This document shows, in pieces, positions 45,488-53,769 of a stretch of DNA of 64,000 nt. Below the pieces are notes generated by a model. That model was not told the DNA's origin, searched no databases, and saw only the letters and a list, made by a program, of their open reading frames with translations. The stretch comes from Methylophaga sp. (GTDB taxonomy: Bacteria > Pseudomonadota > Gammaproteobacteria > Nitrosococcales > Methylophagaceae), in NCBI GenBank assembly GCA_011053005.1, contig DRHW01000007.1, positions 1-64,000 on the forward strand, read 5' to 3'. A program made the translations under genes and the position numbers. Positions within the stretch are counted from its first letter, which is position 1. Every line of letters starts with the position of its first letter.

Positions 45488-45919
45488 ATGGCTAGACGTC
45501 ATTTCACATTACAAAGTTTTTTATTACGATTGGCGTTTGCAGTTGCACTAGTTTACGCCAGCTATAATCCCAGTGGTTATAGTTTTTTCGATTGGGCAAA
45601 AGAAGCGTTATTGGGTGATAAATTAGCCATCACTCCACCTTTTGCGATGGCGACAGTAATCTTATTAATTGGCTGGTCGGTTTATATTCGGGCTACATTA
45701 CTCGCATTAGGTGCATTAGGCTTATTTTTGGCCTTTGCCTTCTTTGCGATTATCGTCTGGTGGTTTATAGATTTGGGCGTACTCGGTATTGATAATGTAT
45801 CAGCCATTACCTATGCCTCTTTATTCGTTTTAGCGGCTATACTCGCCACAGGTATGTCTTGGTCACATCTTCGTCGGAGAATGTCAGGACAAACAGATGT
45901 TGATGATATTGCAGATTAA
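45488..45919 (+). CDS. Four-helix membrane protein, DUF6524-like
   Basis: The ATG has AGGA about 8 bases upstream. The 143-residue protein starts MARRHFTLQSFLLRLAFAVA and YASYNPSGYSFFDW. It has four hydrophobic segments and ends with a charged tail (RRRMSGQTDVDDIAD). The family assignment rests on the start motif and is tentative; no function is known. It follows guaA by about 33 bases and may be co-transcribed. Confidence 0.7.
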   Translation: MARRHFTLQSFLLRLAFAVALVYASYNPSGYSFFDWAKEALLGDKLAITPPFAMATVILLIGWSVYIRATLLALGALGLFLAFAFFAIIVWWFIDLGVLGIDNVSAITYASLFVLAAILATGMSWSHLRRRMSGQTDVDDIAD

Positions 45920-45977
45920 ATAAAAAATAAATTAGACTCGAAAACGCTCATCCATAAATTTTATTTGCTGACCTATC

Positions 45978-46796
45978 ATGGTGGACAACGTAATGAACGA
46001 AACTGAATCAACAATGCACTGCATTACGCTTTGTTTAGCCAACGCATTTGATTTCAAAAAGCTCAGTGAAAGATTATTGGCGAGTAGACGAGCTAGTTTA
46101 TTAAAAGATGTACTGCTCATTGATCATGATAATGCCTATTCGATGGTGTTTCCCTATGGCGTTGTCGTTCATTGGAATGTTTCACTCGATGATCGTCGAA
46201 AGCTACAAACTGAATTATTTGAATTTGCCACAGACATCCACCAAGTCATTGAGGAAGATAATTTCAGATATAGAGTAAATGCGGAGCAACATCGAATAAA
46301 ATTCGATTGCATCGAAATGTCATCAGATGCTGAAAATAAGAATTTAGTCGCTGTATCTCATGCCATGGCACAATCCATCAAGCTTTCATCATTTGAAAAT
46401 CATGCGCAAGATACGATTGAAACAACCAAGCATTTACCAAAATCATTAGCAAAAACGGGCAAAATTAATTTATCGAAAAAGGCATTAGCCAAAATTCGTG
46501 GTCAGTTATTTCTCACCAATAGTGACATTATTCTTAAATTTGATTTACTCGACATCCCGGAGTTTTTCTGGGAATACCCCGAATATCAAACCTTATATAC
46601 CCAAATGACAAATTATTTAGAGTTGAGTCAACGTACTAATATTTTGTCCAAAAAGTTGGAAACCATTCACATATTGCTTGAAATGTTGGCTGATGAACAA
46701 AAGCATCATCATTCCTCAACATTAGAATGGATTATTATTATTTTAATTGGGGTCGAAATAGCGATCATTTTAATTGACAAACTAACTGCACTGTAG
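45978..46796 (+). CDS. RMD1/YagE (DUF155) family protein
   Basis: The 272-residue protein carries the DUF155 core (SMVFPYGVVVHWNVSLDDRR, IRGQLFLTNSDIILKFDLLD, FFWEYPEYQTLYTQMTNYLE) and a single C-terminal membrane anchor (WIIIILIGVEIAIILI). Fungal relatives (Rmd1, Rmd8) are linked to sporulation and mitochondrial translation; the bacterial role is unknown. ATGs at 45978 and 45993 are both possible starts. It is preceded by a gap of 58 bases. Confidence 0.78.
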   Translation: MVDNVMNETESTMHCITLCLANAFDFKKLSERLLASRRASLLKDVLLIDHDNAYSMVFPYGVVVHWNVSLDDRRKLQTELFEFATDIHQVIEEDNFRYRVNAEQHRIKFDCIEMSSDAENKNLVAVSHAMAQSIKLSSFENHAQDTIETTKHLPKSLAKTGKINLSKKALAKIRGQLFLTNSDIILKFDLLDIPEFFWEYPEYQTLYTQMTNYLELSQRTNILSKKLETIHILLEMLADEQKHHHSSTLEWIIIILIGVEIAIILIDKLTAL

Positions 46797-46838
46797 TTTT
46801 CAATCACACTTTAAATTCATATACAGGACTCATCTAAG

Positions 46839-47066
46839 ATGGCCACAAGTAAGAAATACAATTTTAAAATTAAACAAGATGGCGCAACTTGGTCGACCAA
46901 AATTACCCGTCGTGTGTCTTCACAAAGAACCGTTATCTCCAAAAAACAAGATGGCTTTGCTTCTGAAGCTGAAGCTCAAGCTTGGGGTGAAAAAGAAATT
47001 GCCTTATTTTTAGAGAATTTGAGTGCACGTAATAAACGTCGGTCAAAACCACGCACAGAAAACTAA
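46839..47066 (+). CDS. DUF3622 family small basic protein
   Basis: The 75-residue protein is basic and soluble, with the pattern YNFKIKQDGATWSTKITRRV and SKKQDGFASEAEAQAWGEKE, matching DUF3622. The charged C terminus (RNKRRSKPRTEN) could bind nucleic acid. No function is established. It lies between the RMD1-like gene and the ferritin-like gene, all on the plus strand, with gaps of 42 and 131 bases. Confidence 0.72.
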   Translation: MATSKKYNFKIKQDGATWSTKITRRVSSQRTVISKKQDGFASEAEAQAWGEKEIALFLENLSARNKRRSKPRTEN

Positions 47067-47197
47067 TGAGCAAGGTTTAATAAGATAAAAATTGAGCTAC
47101 TTGCCGATAGCCCAGTAATACCGCAGGATTAAAACGGTCATTACGTTGTTAAAATCAATATCGCACATCCATTTTTTTAAACTCTGAGGAAAATTAC

Positions 47198-47482
47198 ATG
47201 GCAAATGAAGGTTATCATGAACCCATCGAAGAATTATCTGTTGAAACGCGAGATATGCACAGAGCGATTACTTCGTTGATGGAAGAACTCGAAGCAGTCG
47301 ATTGGTACAACCAACGTGTTGATGCTTGCAAAGATGATGAATTAAGAGCTATTTTGATTCATAACCGCGATGAAGAAAAAGAACATGCGGCAATGGTTTT
47401 GGAATGGATCCGTCGTAAAGATCCACGCTTCGATAAAGAATTAAAAGATTATTTGTTTACCAGCACACCGATTAAAGATTAA
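47198..47482 (+). CDS. Encapsulated-ferritin-type (EncFtn) iron-binding protein
   Basis: GAGGA precedes the ATG by about 9 bases. The 94-residue protein aligns along its length with Rhodospirillum EncFtn: EPIEELSVETRDMHRAITSL, MEELEAVDWYNQRVDACKDD, HNRDEEKEHAAMVLEWIRRK. The ferroxidase ligands correspond to E30, E60 and H63. EncFtn forms a ring decamer that oxidises iron for storage within an encapsulin shell. Here the protein stops right after YLFTSTPIKD without the usual C-terminal encapsulin-targeting extension, and there is no encapsulin gene next to it. It may therefore work free in the cytoplasm. Confidence 0.88.
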   Translation: MANEGYHEPIEELSVETRDMHRAITSLMEELEAVDWYNQRVDACKDDELRAILIHNRDEEKEHAAMVLEWIRRKDPRFDKELKDYLFTSTPIKD

Positions 47483-47495
47483 GTATAAAAAGTAT

Positions 47496-47532
47496 AAAAA
47501 AAGGGCGAAGTTATAATAACTTCGCCCTTTTT
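47496..47532. terminator. Bidirectional terminator between EncFtn and gnd
   Basis: AAAAAGGGCGAAGTTAT pairs perfectly with ATAACTTCGCCCTTTTT. The A-run and T-run serve both convergent genes. Confidence 0.93.
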
Positions 47533-47548
47533 ATTTAACGATGATTAA

Positions 47549-49015
47549 TTAAACATCGTAATTGGTGGCTGAAATATCACCACCTCGTCCAGTCCAATTC
47601 GTATGAAAAAACTCACCGCGAGGTTTATCTAAACGCTCATAGGTATGTGCACCAAAATAATCGCGTTGTGCTTGTAATAGATTCGCCGGCAAACGTTCGC
47701 TGCGGTAACCATCATAAAATGATAACGCACTACTAAATGTCGGTGCTGGAACGCCCAATGAAATCGCCGTACCCACTGCTTTACGCCAACCCGGTAACGC
47801 CTCAGTAATCGCATCAATAAAGAATTGGTCTAATAATAAGTTTTGTAAATCCGGTTGATGGGTAAATGCATCACGAATATTCGCTAAGAACTGGCTACGA
47901 ATAATACAACCACCACGCCACATTAACGCGATTCCGCCGTAATTAAGATCCCAACCATAGGTTACAGATGCTTCACGCATCAACATGTAACCTTGGGCAT
48001 AAGAAATGATTTTTGAGGCATATAGAGCATCACGAATCGCATTGACCATTTCCGCTTTATCGCCTTCGAACTCACCCGCTAATTTAGGCAATACCTTCGA
48101 AGCAATAACTCGCTCAGCTTTGCGTGCAGACAAGCAACGAGCAAACACAGCTTCACCAATCAATGTTAAAGGAATACCTAAATCCAAAGCATTCATACCC
48201 GTCCATTTACCGGTACCTTTTTGTCCTGCCGTATCAAGAATGTGATCAATCAGTAAACTGCCATCATCTTCTTTCACCGCTAAAATATCGCGGGTGATTT
48301 CAATCAAATACGAATCTAATACGCCGTGATTCCATTCAGCAAATACTGCCTGAATTTCATCACCTGACATACCAATACCTTCACGCATTAATTGGTAGGC
48401 TTCACAAATAAGTTGCATATCGCCATATTCAATACCGTTATGCACCATTTTGACATAGTGGCCGGCACCATCATTACCCACCCAATCACAACAAGGTTCA
48501 CCATCAACCTGAGCTGCGATCGCTTGAAAAATAGGCTTAACTGAAGACCAAGCAGCTTGGTTACCACCTGGCATAATTGAAGGTCCAAAACGTGCCCCTT
48601 GTTCACCACCTGATACGCCAGTACCAATAAATAAAATACCTTTTGTACGCAATTCGGTAGTACGTCGATCACTATCGTTATACAAGGAATTGCCACCATC
48701 AATAATCACATCGCCATGTTCAAGATAAGGCACTAATTGTTCGATAAAAGCATCAACCGCAGGCCCTGCTTTAACCATCAACATAATGCGTCGTGGAGCT
48801 TTTAGTGATTCAACAAAACTTTTTAAATCGTAGCAACCGATAATGGTCGTACCTTTAGCTGGACCTTCTAAAAAATCATCTACTTTACTGGTAGTACGGT
48901 TATACACAGCAACGGTAAAACCATGGTCATTCATGTTCAATACCAGATTTTGACCCATAACGGCTAATCCGACTAAACCAATATCTGCTTGTGCCACTAC
49001 TTCAACTTTACTCAT
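47549..49015 (-). CDS. gnd: 6-phosphogluconate dehydrogenase (decarboxylating)
   Basis: The 488-residue protein has the nucleotide-binding start [20 protein letters not shown] with NRT after it (an NADP-type signature), the catalytic lysine region [20 protein letters not shown] and the C-terminal [18 protein letters not shown] and [13 protein letters not shown] segments. It oxidises 6-phosphogluconate to ribulose-5-phosphate with CO2 release. zwf and pgl are not adjacent. Its start overlaps the stop of the nucleotidyltransferase-like gene by 4 bases, so that gene is translated just upstream. Confidence 0.96.
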   Translation of the reverse strand: MSKVEVVAQADIGLVGLAVMGQNLVLNMNDHGFTVAVYNRTTSKVDDFLEGPAKGTTIIGCYDLKSFVESLKAPRRIMLMVKAGPAVDAFIEQLVPYLEHGDVIIDGGNSLYNDSDRRTTELRTKGILFIGTGVSGGEQGARFGPSIMPGGNQAAWSSVKPIFQAIAAQVDGEPCCDWVGNDGAGHYVKMVHNGIEYGDMQLICEAYQLMREGIGMSGDEIQAVFAEWNHGVLDSYLIEITRDILAVKEDDGSLLIDHILDTAGQKGTGKWTGMNALDLGIPLTLIGEAVFARCLSARKAERVIASKVLPKLAGEFEGDKAEMVNAIRDALYASKIISYAQGYMLMREASVTYGWDLNYGGIALMWRGGCIIRSQFLANIRDAFTHQPDLQNLLLDQFFIDAITEALPGWRKAVGTAISLGVPAPTFSSALSFYDGYRSERLPANLLQAQRDYFGAHTYERLDKPRGEFFHTNWTGRGGDISATNYDV

Positions 49016-49968
49016 TTATTTATCACCTTAATATATTCGTTTTCAGCTTCGCGTGTCGAGCCGACAATTAGCCGACATTGACCTGTAGCAATATTGCACT
49101 CTACAGCACCTGAAACTTCGATTAGTTCGTCTTTTTTTGCTTGTCCAACGTAGGTATGAGTGAATGACAATACTTCAGGTGTCAATTCATCATCAATGAG
49201 ATAAACAGCAGGGAAATCAAAGGCACGCACATCATTTAATACCTTTGTCGTGATGGTTCGCATTCCTTGCTTTTGATACTGCTGATCGTCATATAAAATC
49301 TCATCCCTTAGACAGACCATACCTATATCGAATTTAGTTCCATCAATAGACGCCTTGTTATGTTTGCGATATTCATGCCAAGAAAACTCTTCAAAACTTA
49401 ACTCTCCTGCTCGACGCTGAAAGTTATCTTTCATCAGCGTCAGATCTAGATCATCAATTTGTCCTGAGTCTAATGCCAGCTTTAATGCTTGGCGTGTTTT
49501 TTGAAATGCTTGTCGTCCATATGCGACCAGATCAATATCGGATGCTGGACCTTGTTGATTGATTAGCATCGAACCCGTTAGTCCCAAAAAGTCACAATCT
49601 GCACCATACTGCACCAATATAGGGATGAGCAATTGAAGCTTTGACTCGATGTCATCGTTGGGTTGACGATTTAAGACCTGTTTTAGTCTTATTTCTGGTC
49701 GGTGATGCTGAACAATGTCCTTGATCGCAACGGCATGAAACAAGGCATCAAATTGGGTGGATGAGTATAAGTATTGAGGATAGGCGTGTTTTAATAATTC
49801 ATTTGCTTGCGTAGTACCTATTTTTGCCCAACCATCATCGTTTTTCACATATCGCAAAAAACAACCGACTTTACCTTCATGTGATTGATAACTCACAACG
49901 GCAAAAATTAAGCCTTCTTTAGTTTCGATAAAATCTTTTGGAAAGTAAGGAAAATCAGTTTGTCTCAT
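49012..49968 (-). CDS. Predicted nucleotidyltransferase (archaeal COG1665-like)
   Basis: The 318-residue protein has a nucleotidyltransferase core of the polymerase-beta fold in its middle: G132-S133 in [20 protein letters not shown] with D144 and D146 as metal-binding acids, and a possible third acid further on. The flanking regions look conserved ([20 protein letters not shown] at the start, [20 protein letters not shown] near the end). This layout reminds me of a predicted nucleotidyltransferase family best known from archaea; the substrate is not known. It overlaps the gnd start by 4 bases (ATGA), an odd pairing. Confidence 0.65.
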   Translation of the reverse strand: MRQTDFPYFPKDFIETKEGLIFAVVSYQSHEGKVGCFLRYVKNDDGWAKIGTTQANELLKHAYPQYLYSSTQFDALFHAVAIKDIVQHHRPEIRLKQVLNRQPNDDIESKLQLLIPILVQYGADCDFLGLTGSMLINQQGPASDIDLVAYGRQAFQKTRQALKLALDSGQIDDLDLTLMKDNFQRRAGELSFEEFSWHEYRKHNKASIDGTKFDIGMVCLRDEILYDDQQYQKQGMRTITTKVLNDVRAFDFPAVYLIDDELTPEVLSFTHTYVGQAKKDELIEVSGAVECNIATGQCRLIVGSTREAENEYIKVINK

Positions 49969-50068
49969 AGGTAATTGTTGGGCTCTTATTTAAATTAAAA
50001 TTATCTAGATTCGCTGCTTGTTATCTCTAAATGTGGTTTATTTTTAATATTTATTGAACAGTAAATAG

Positions 50069-50794
50069 CTAAAACAATCGCGTTCGTCGCAGACACATCC
50101 ATATCGCAGCTAAAGATATGCTAATCAATAATACGCCCAGAAAATCCAACAACCATCTGCCCATTGGGCCTAATATTTCACCAGTATGTATATCTAATAA
50201 AACACGTTCAGCGGTTATACCTTCACCATGAAAATATTTAACTAACGACCTTGTTACTGAGTCTGGCATAGAGGCAGGTAGACTCCAACCAATACCTTGT
50301 AATGAAATTTCTTCCCATTTATCGAGCATAAAATCACTGCGCCACATACCATCTTGGGTTTGAATAACAGGATCGCCATGGAATAAACCTATATTTTGAA
50401 TCCTTGGCGGCACACCTGCGGCAGCGCCCATTCGTTCAATAAATTCACCGTCAGCGTTCAGTAAAATCAACGCATCATCGGTTGCCAACACGATAACCTC
50501 ATCAAGCACCACACCACCTAATAATGGTCTTTGAGCTGTAGTTACTGGTTTTGCATTAACGAATATTTCTGGTCCAAACTGAGATACTGCAAATGGGTCT
50601 AATAGATAAACCGCATCAGGATTCACCTCACTCACACCATAATGCTTTAACAGCCACGGCGATGTCAGATAGTACTTATCCAACTTTAAATCAATAACAT
50701 GATTAAGCAAAAGGCCTGTCATCGCATATAACATCACAAACAAAGCAATCGCAGCAGCCATGCTACGGTATAGTCTTCCCATCCGGCGGTTCAT
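50069..50794 (-). CDS. PepSY-TM-like membrane protein
   Basis: The 241-residue protein has an N-terminal helix (SMAAAIALFVMLYAMTGLLL followed by NHVIDL), a periplasmic domain of about 180 residues and a C-terminal helix (FLGVLLISISLAAIWM). Segments such as LLLDIHTGEILGPMGRWLLD are typical of PepSY-associated membrane proteins, which often accompany iron uptake or reductase systems. It lies upstream of, and divergent from, the exbB-tonB operon, which fits an iron-linked role, but this is inference. Confidence 0.68.
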   Translation of the reverse strand: MNRRMGRLYRSMAAAIALFVMLYAMTGLLLNHVIDLKLDKYYLTSPWLLKHYGVSEVNPDAVYLLDPFAVSQFGPEIFVNAKPVTTAQRPLLGGVVLDEVIVLATDDALILLNADGEFIERMGAAAGVPPRIQNIGLFHGDPVIQTQDGMWRSDFMLDKWEEISLQGIGWSLPASMPDSVTRSLVKYFHGEGITAERVLLDIHTGEILGPMGRWLLDFLGVLLISISLAAIWMCLRRTRLF

Positions 50795-51203
50795 ATCATC
50801 ACTCTATTTGATCTATAACAAAGCTAAATATAATGCCATTGTTAACCTTCATGTCATAGCCCTCGCCACACGTTTACTGATCAAATTGCATCAATATAAC
50901 GCTCACTGATTTGATTGCTAAACGTTGATATTAATAGTCATCTGATTAAGTGCGCATTATTGAATATTTCTCTACTCGTAAAGTAATGTTGTTTATTTCA
51001 CTGATTTTGTCGCTAGATGCTCAATAATAATTAAAACTCACGATCATTGAGATGTATCAATTGCCTCCATAAACACACGAGATTATCATTTACTTTCATA
51101 GACTTAGAGATAGTATCTTTAAACTAATTTTTTCAAATAATTATTGCACTCACAAATAGGAATCGTTATCATTTGCAACACTATTTATACATGAGAGTCT
51201 CTA
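50795..51203. other. Divergent intergenic region before the exbB operon
   Basis: About 410 AT-rich bases. The only element I can support is the promoter with a Fur-like box at 51144-51172. No coding frame is supported. Confidence 0.6.
51144..51172 (+). promoter_or_regulatory. Promoter with Fur-like box before exbB-exbD-exbD-tonB
   Basis: TTGCAC (51144-51149), 17 bases, TATCAT (51167-51172): both hexamers and the spacer length are identical to the promoter at 15653. The overlapping ACAAATAGGAATCGTTATC (51152-51170) is a weaker Fur-box match than the one at 15661 but sits in the same position. Confidence 0.6.
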
Positions 51204-52013
51204 ATGGATCAAAACTTAATTAATGCCGCTAGTCCATCAGCGAATACGTCAGACTTAAACACTGCTAATGCTGCCACAGGAAATCTACAAGCAGATCCTT
51301 CTTTATTAGCTAACTCGCTACCGCAAGATACATTGGCAAGCCCGCTAATCCAAGACCGAATTGCTGATTTTCTTAATATTGGTGGTCCGGTTGTTTGGAT
51401 ATTATTGCTAATGTCACTCGTGGCCGTCAGCATTATGTTGATCAAACTTTGGCAATTTTCAAAGCTAAAACCTGAACGCCGTACTGCACTCGATAAAAGC
51501 CTTACCTTGTGGCACAAAGGCGAGAAAAGCTCAGCTAAAGTCATGCTCAACTCTAAATACAGTGTTGAAAAAGTGACCCTCGTCGCAATGAATGGACTGA
51601 TGGATAGCACGGTAGATAAAACACTCTTGAAAGAAGAGTTAAATAGAATTGCGGCACTTAAACTTGAGCAATTACGCAGCTACCTTCGTCCGCTTGAAGT
51701 AATTGCAACGCTCAGTCCATTATTAGGTTTATTAGGTACGGTTATCGGGATGATTATGGCGTTTCAACAAATGGCTGCTGCTGGCAATCAAGTTGACCCA
51801 TCGGTATTGTCTGGCGGTATTTGGCAGGCGTTATTAACAACGGCAGTCGGTCTTACTGTTGCGATCCCAGTTGTTGCAGTACATACATGGCTTGAACGAA
51901 AAGTAGAACGTGTAGGCAGCTTGATGAACGATGTTGTCACCCAATTATTTACAAGCCCAGTCTCAGCGGAAAAACCAGCAGTAAATAGTAAAGGTTTAAA
52001 CCATGCTGCTTGA
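51204..52013 (+). CDS. exbB: ExbB/TolQ/MotA family proton channel protein
   Basis: The 269-residue protein has a signal-like or low-complexity Asn/Ala-rich N terminus, a first membrane helix (GPVVWILLLMSLVAVSIMLI) and the conserved TolQ/ExbB region (LRPLEVIATLSPLLGLLGTV, IWQALLTTAVGLTVAIPVVA). With ExbD it uses the proton gradient to drive TonB. GAGAG precedes the ATG. Its end overlaps exbD1 by 11 bases. Confidence 0.9.
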   Translation: MDQNLINAASPSANTSDLNTANAATGNLQADPSLLANSLPQDTLASPLIQDRIADFLNIGGPVVWILLLMSLVAVSIMLIKLWQFSKLKPERRTALDKSLTLWHKGEKSSAKVMLNSKYSVEKVTLVAMNGLMDSTVDKTLLKEELNRIAALKLEQLRSYLRPLEVIATLSPLLGLLGTVIGMIMAFQQMAAAGNQVDPSVLSGGIWQALLTTAVGLTVAIPVVAVHTWLERKVERVGSLMNDVVTQLFTSPVSAEKPAVNSKGLNHAA

Positions 52014-52398
52014 GATAGCACCTCGTAAACGTCGAAATTTAATAAGCTTAACGCCACTCATTGATGTGGTGTTTATTTTGTTATTATTTTTTATGTTATC
52101 AAGCAGTTTTATCCGCTGGCACCAAATTAACTTACAATCAGCTAGCGAAAGCCAAAGCCAAACGCCCGATCTTCGTATTTTAAAAATTGAATCGAATGAA
52201 GGTCAACTTAGTTTTAATGGCACACGTTTATTTATGAATGATGATGCTGGCATACAAAAATTCGTCGCTGAAAACAAACAAGCCACATTTGTTATCACCG
52301 TTATTGAAGGCATAAAAATTCAAGTGATGGTCGATTTGTTGGATCAATTAAAACAAGCTGGTGCTACCAAGGTTTCTCTCGCAGGTTTAGCAGAATGA
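52003..52398 (+). CDS. exbD: ExbD/TolR family protein, first copy
   Basis: The 131-residue protein has the family's single N-terminal membrane helix carrying the essential aspartate (LTPLIDVVFILLLFFMLSSS) followed by a periplasmic TolR-like domain ending IQVMVDLLDQLKQAGATKVS. It overlaps both exbB and the second exbD, so the operon is translationally coupled. Confidence 0.9.
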   Translation: MLLEIAPRKRRNLISLTPLIDVVFILLLFFMLSSSFIRWHQINLQSASESQSQTPDLRILKIESNEGQLSFNGTRLFMNDDAGIQKFVAENKQATFVITVIEGIKIQVMVDLLDQLKQAGATKVSLAGLAE

Positions 52399-52820
52399 TT
52401 TTAAATAATGCGACGGTGAAACGTCCCAAAAATGATGATGACAGTCTGATCCCATTAATCAATATTGTCTTTTTAATGCTGATCTTTTTCATCGTTGCTG
52501 GACAAATTCAACCCTCAGATGGCGCGAAGGTTGAACCGGCTAATTCAATCAGTGAAGCCGAACTGGCTCCAGAACGCTTAAAAATAGTGATTACCGAAGA
52601 TGATCAATTATTTATTGATGGCGCTCAAGTGCCTCAAGAAGCGTTTGCTCGTCATTTATCAGACTATTTAGAAACACTGTCTTCGGAACAAAAAGAAAAT
52701 GCAGCTGTGGTCATAAAAGCAGATGGCAACCTGAGTGTTGATCATATGCAAGGCTATGTAAAAACGATAAAAACATCGGGGATCGCTCATATCTCATTGA
52801 TGACACAACCCTCCGAGTAA
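52395..52820 (+). CDS. ExbD/TolR family protein, second copy
   Basis: The 141-residue protein has the same layout (DDDSLIPLINIVFLMLIFFI followed by the periplasmic domain), but the membrane-helix aspartate seen in copy one (LIDVVF) is an asparagine here (LINIVF). It may therefore be a non-conducting partner of copy one. It overlaps copy one by ATGA and ends 8 bases before tonB. Confidence 0.87.
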   Translation: MILNNATVKRPKNDDDSLIPLINIVFLMLIFFIVAGQIQPSDGAKVEPANSISEAELAPERLKIVITEDDQLFIDGAQVPQEAFARHLSDYLETLSSEQKENAAVVIKADGNLSVDHMQGYVKTIKTSGIAHISLMTQPSE

Positions 52821-52828
52821 GCGGCATT

Positions 52829-53665
52829 ATGATTAAAAAACAACACTGGCTTATTGCCTTGCTTATTGCATGTGTATTGCATGCTGCAGCCTTTATTTCC
52901 TTTGCATCAACGGATCAAATAGACCAAGCTGAAGATACTGGAAAATCAGGCGTCGAAATTGATTTGGGTATGTTAGGTGATCTGGGTACCGCTACGGCCG
53001 ATCCTATTGTAGAAGAAGTCGTTGCAGAAAAAGAACCTGAACCTGAGAAAGAAATTGAACCGCCTGAAGTCGTTGAACCGACACCTGTAGAACCAGAGCC
53101 TGAACCGATTCCCGAGCCTGTAAAACTGGATCCTAAGCCTGTTGTTCAAAAAAATGATGTGAAGATCAAAAAACAGGTCAAAGCACCGAAGGTAGAAAAG
53201 AAGATCATACCTAAGGAAAAACCTACTCCAATTAAACCTGTTGAACACAAAGTAGCCGTTGCAGCGACAAAAACAGCTCAAAAAGCGACTTCATCAACCA
53301 ATACAACGCGCGAGAAAAAGGCATCAACAGGCACCCAAAACACCCTTTCATCTGGTGCACAAAAAAGTGCTGAACGTTCATATTTTGCAGAACTATCTGC
53401 TAAGTTAGCTCGTCACAAACGTTACCCAAATCGTTCAAGAAGACTACATGAAGAAGGTATTGTAGTGCTATTTATTGCCATAAATAGAGATGGGACGGTA
53501 ACAAACTCTTACATCAGCAAGAGTTCGGGCTTTCCTAAGTTAGATGAGGCTGTACTTAGCATGTTGCGAAAAGCATCGCCGTTACCCGCTTTTCCGGATG
53601 ATATGAAACAAGCAAACTTATCTATTAATATTCCTATCGATTTCAAACTAAACGATAGACGATAA
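52829..53665 (+). CDS. tonB: TonB energy-transducing protein
   Basis: The 278-residue protein has an N-terminal membrane helix with the conserved histidine (WLIALLIACVLHAAAFISFA), a long Glu/Pro then Lys/Pro-rich stretch (about 60-150) that spans the periplasm, and the C-terminal TonB domain (YFAELSAKLARHKRYPNRSR, EGIVVLFIAINRDGTVTNSY, LDEAVLSMLRKASPLPAFPD). It transmits the ExbBD energy to outer-membrane siderophore receptors. No TonB-dependent receptor is in the window. Confidence 0.94.
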   Translation: MIKKQHWLIALLIACVLHAAAFISFASTDQIDQAEDTGKSGVEIDLGMLGDLGTATADPIVEEVVAEKEPEPEKEIEPPEVVEPTPVEPEPEPIPEPVKLDPKPVVQKNDVKIKKQVKAPKVEKKIIPKEKPTPIKPVEHKVAVAATKTAQKATSSTNTTREKKASTGTQNTLSSGAQKSAERSYFAELSAKLARHKRYPNRSRRLHEEGIVVLFIAINRDGTVTNSYISKSSGFPKLDEAVLSMLRKASPLPAFPDDMKQANLSINIPIDFKLNDRR

Positions 53666-53683
53666 AAGTGTAAATATATGGCT

Positions 53684-53707
53684 GAATCGCTAGCTTACTA
53701 GCGATTC
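53684..53707. terminator. Hairpin after tonB
   Basis: GAATCGCTAG-CTTA-CTAGCGATTC is a perfect 10-base stem with a 4-base loop, 18 bases after the tonB stop. No T-run follows, so it may stabilise the mRNA end instead of terminating. Confidence 0.5.
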
Positions 53708-53769
53708 AAACTCATTGTCTTAGCTATTGGTATCGCCGATTAACTCTTTCCTTCTACGATTGCTTCAGG

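Noticed and set aside
52973..53281. Antisense frame rich in Phe and Arg opposite tonB
   Set aside because: It mirrors the Glu/Pro/Lys-rich repeats of tonB and is a composition artefact.
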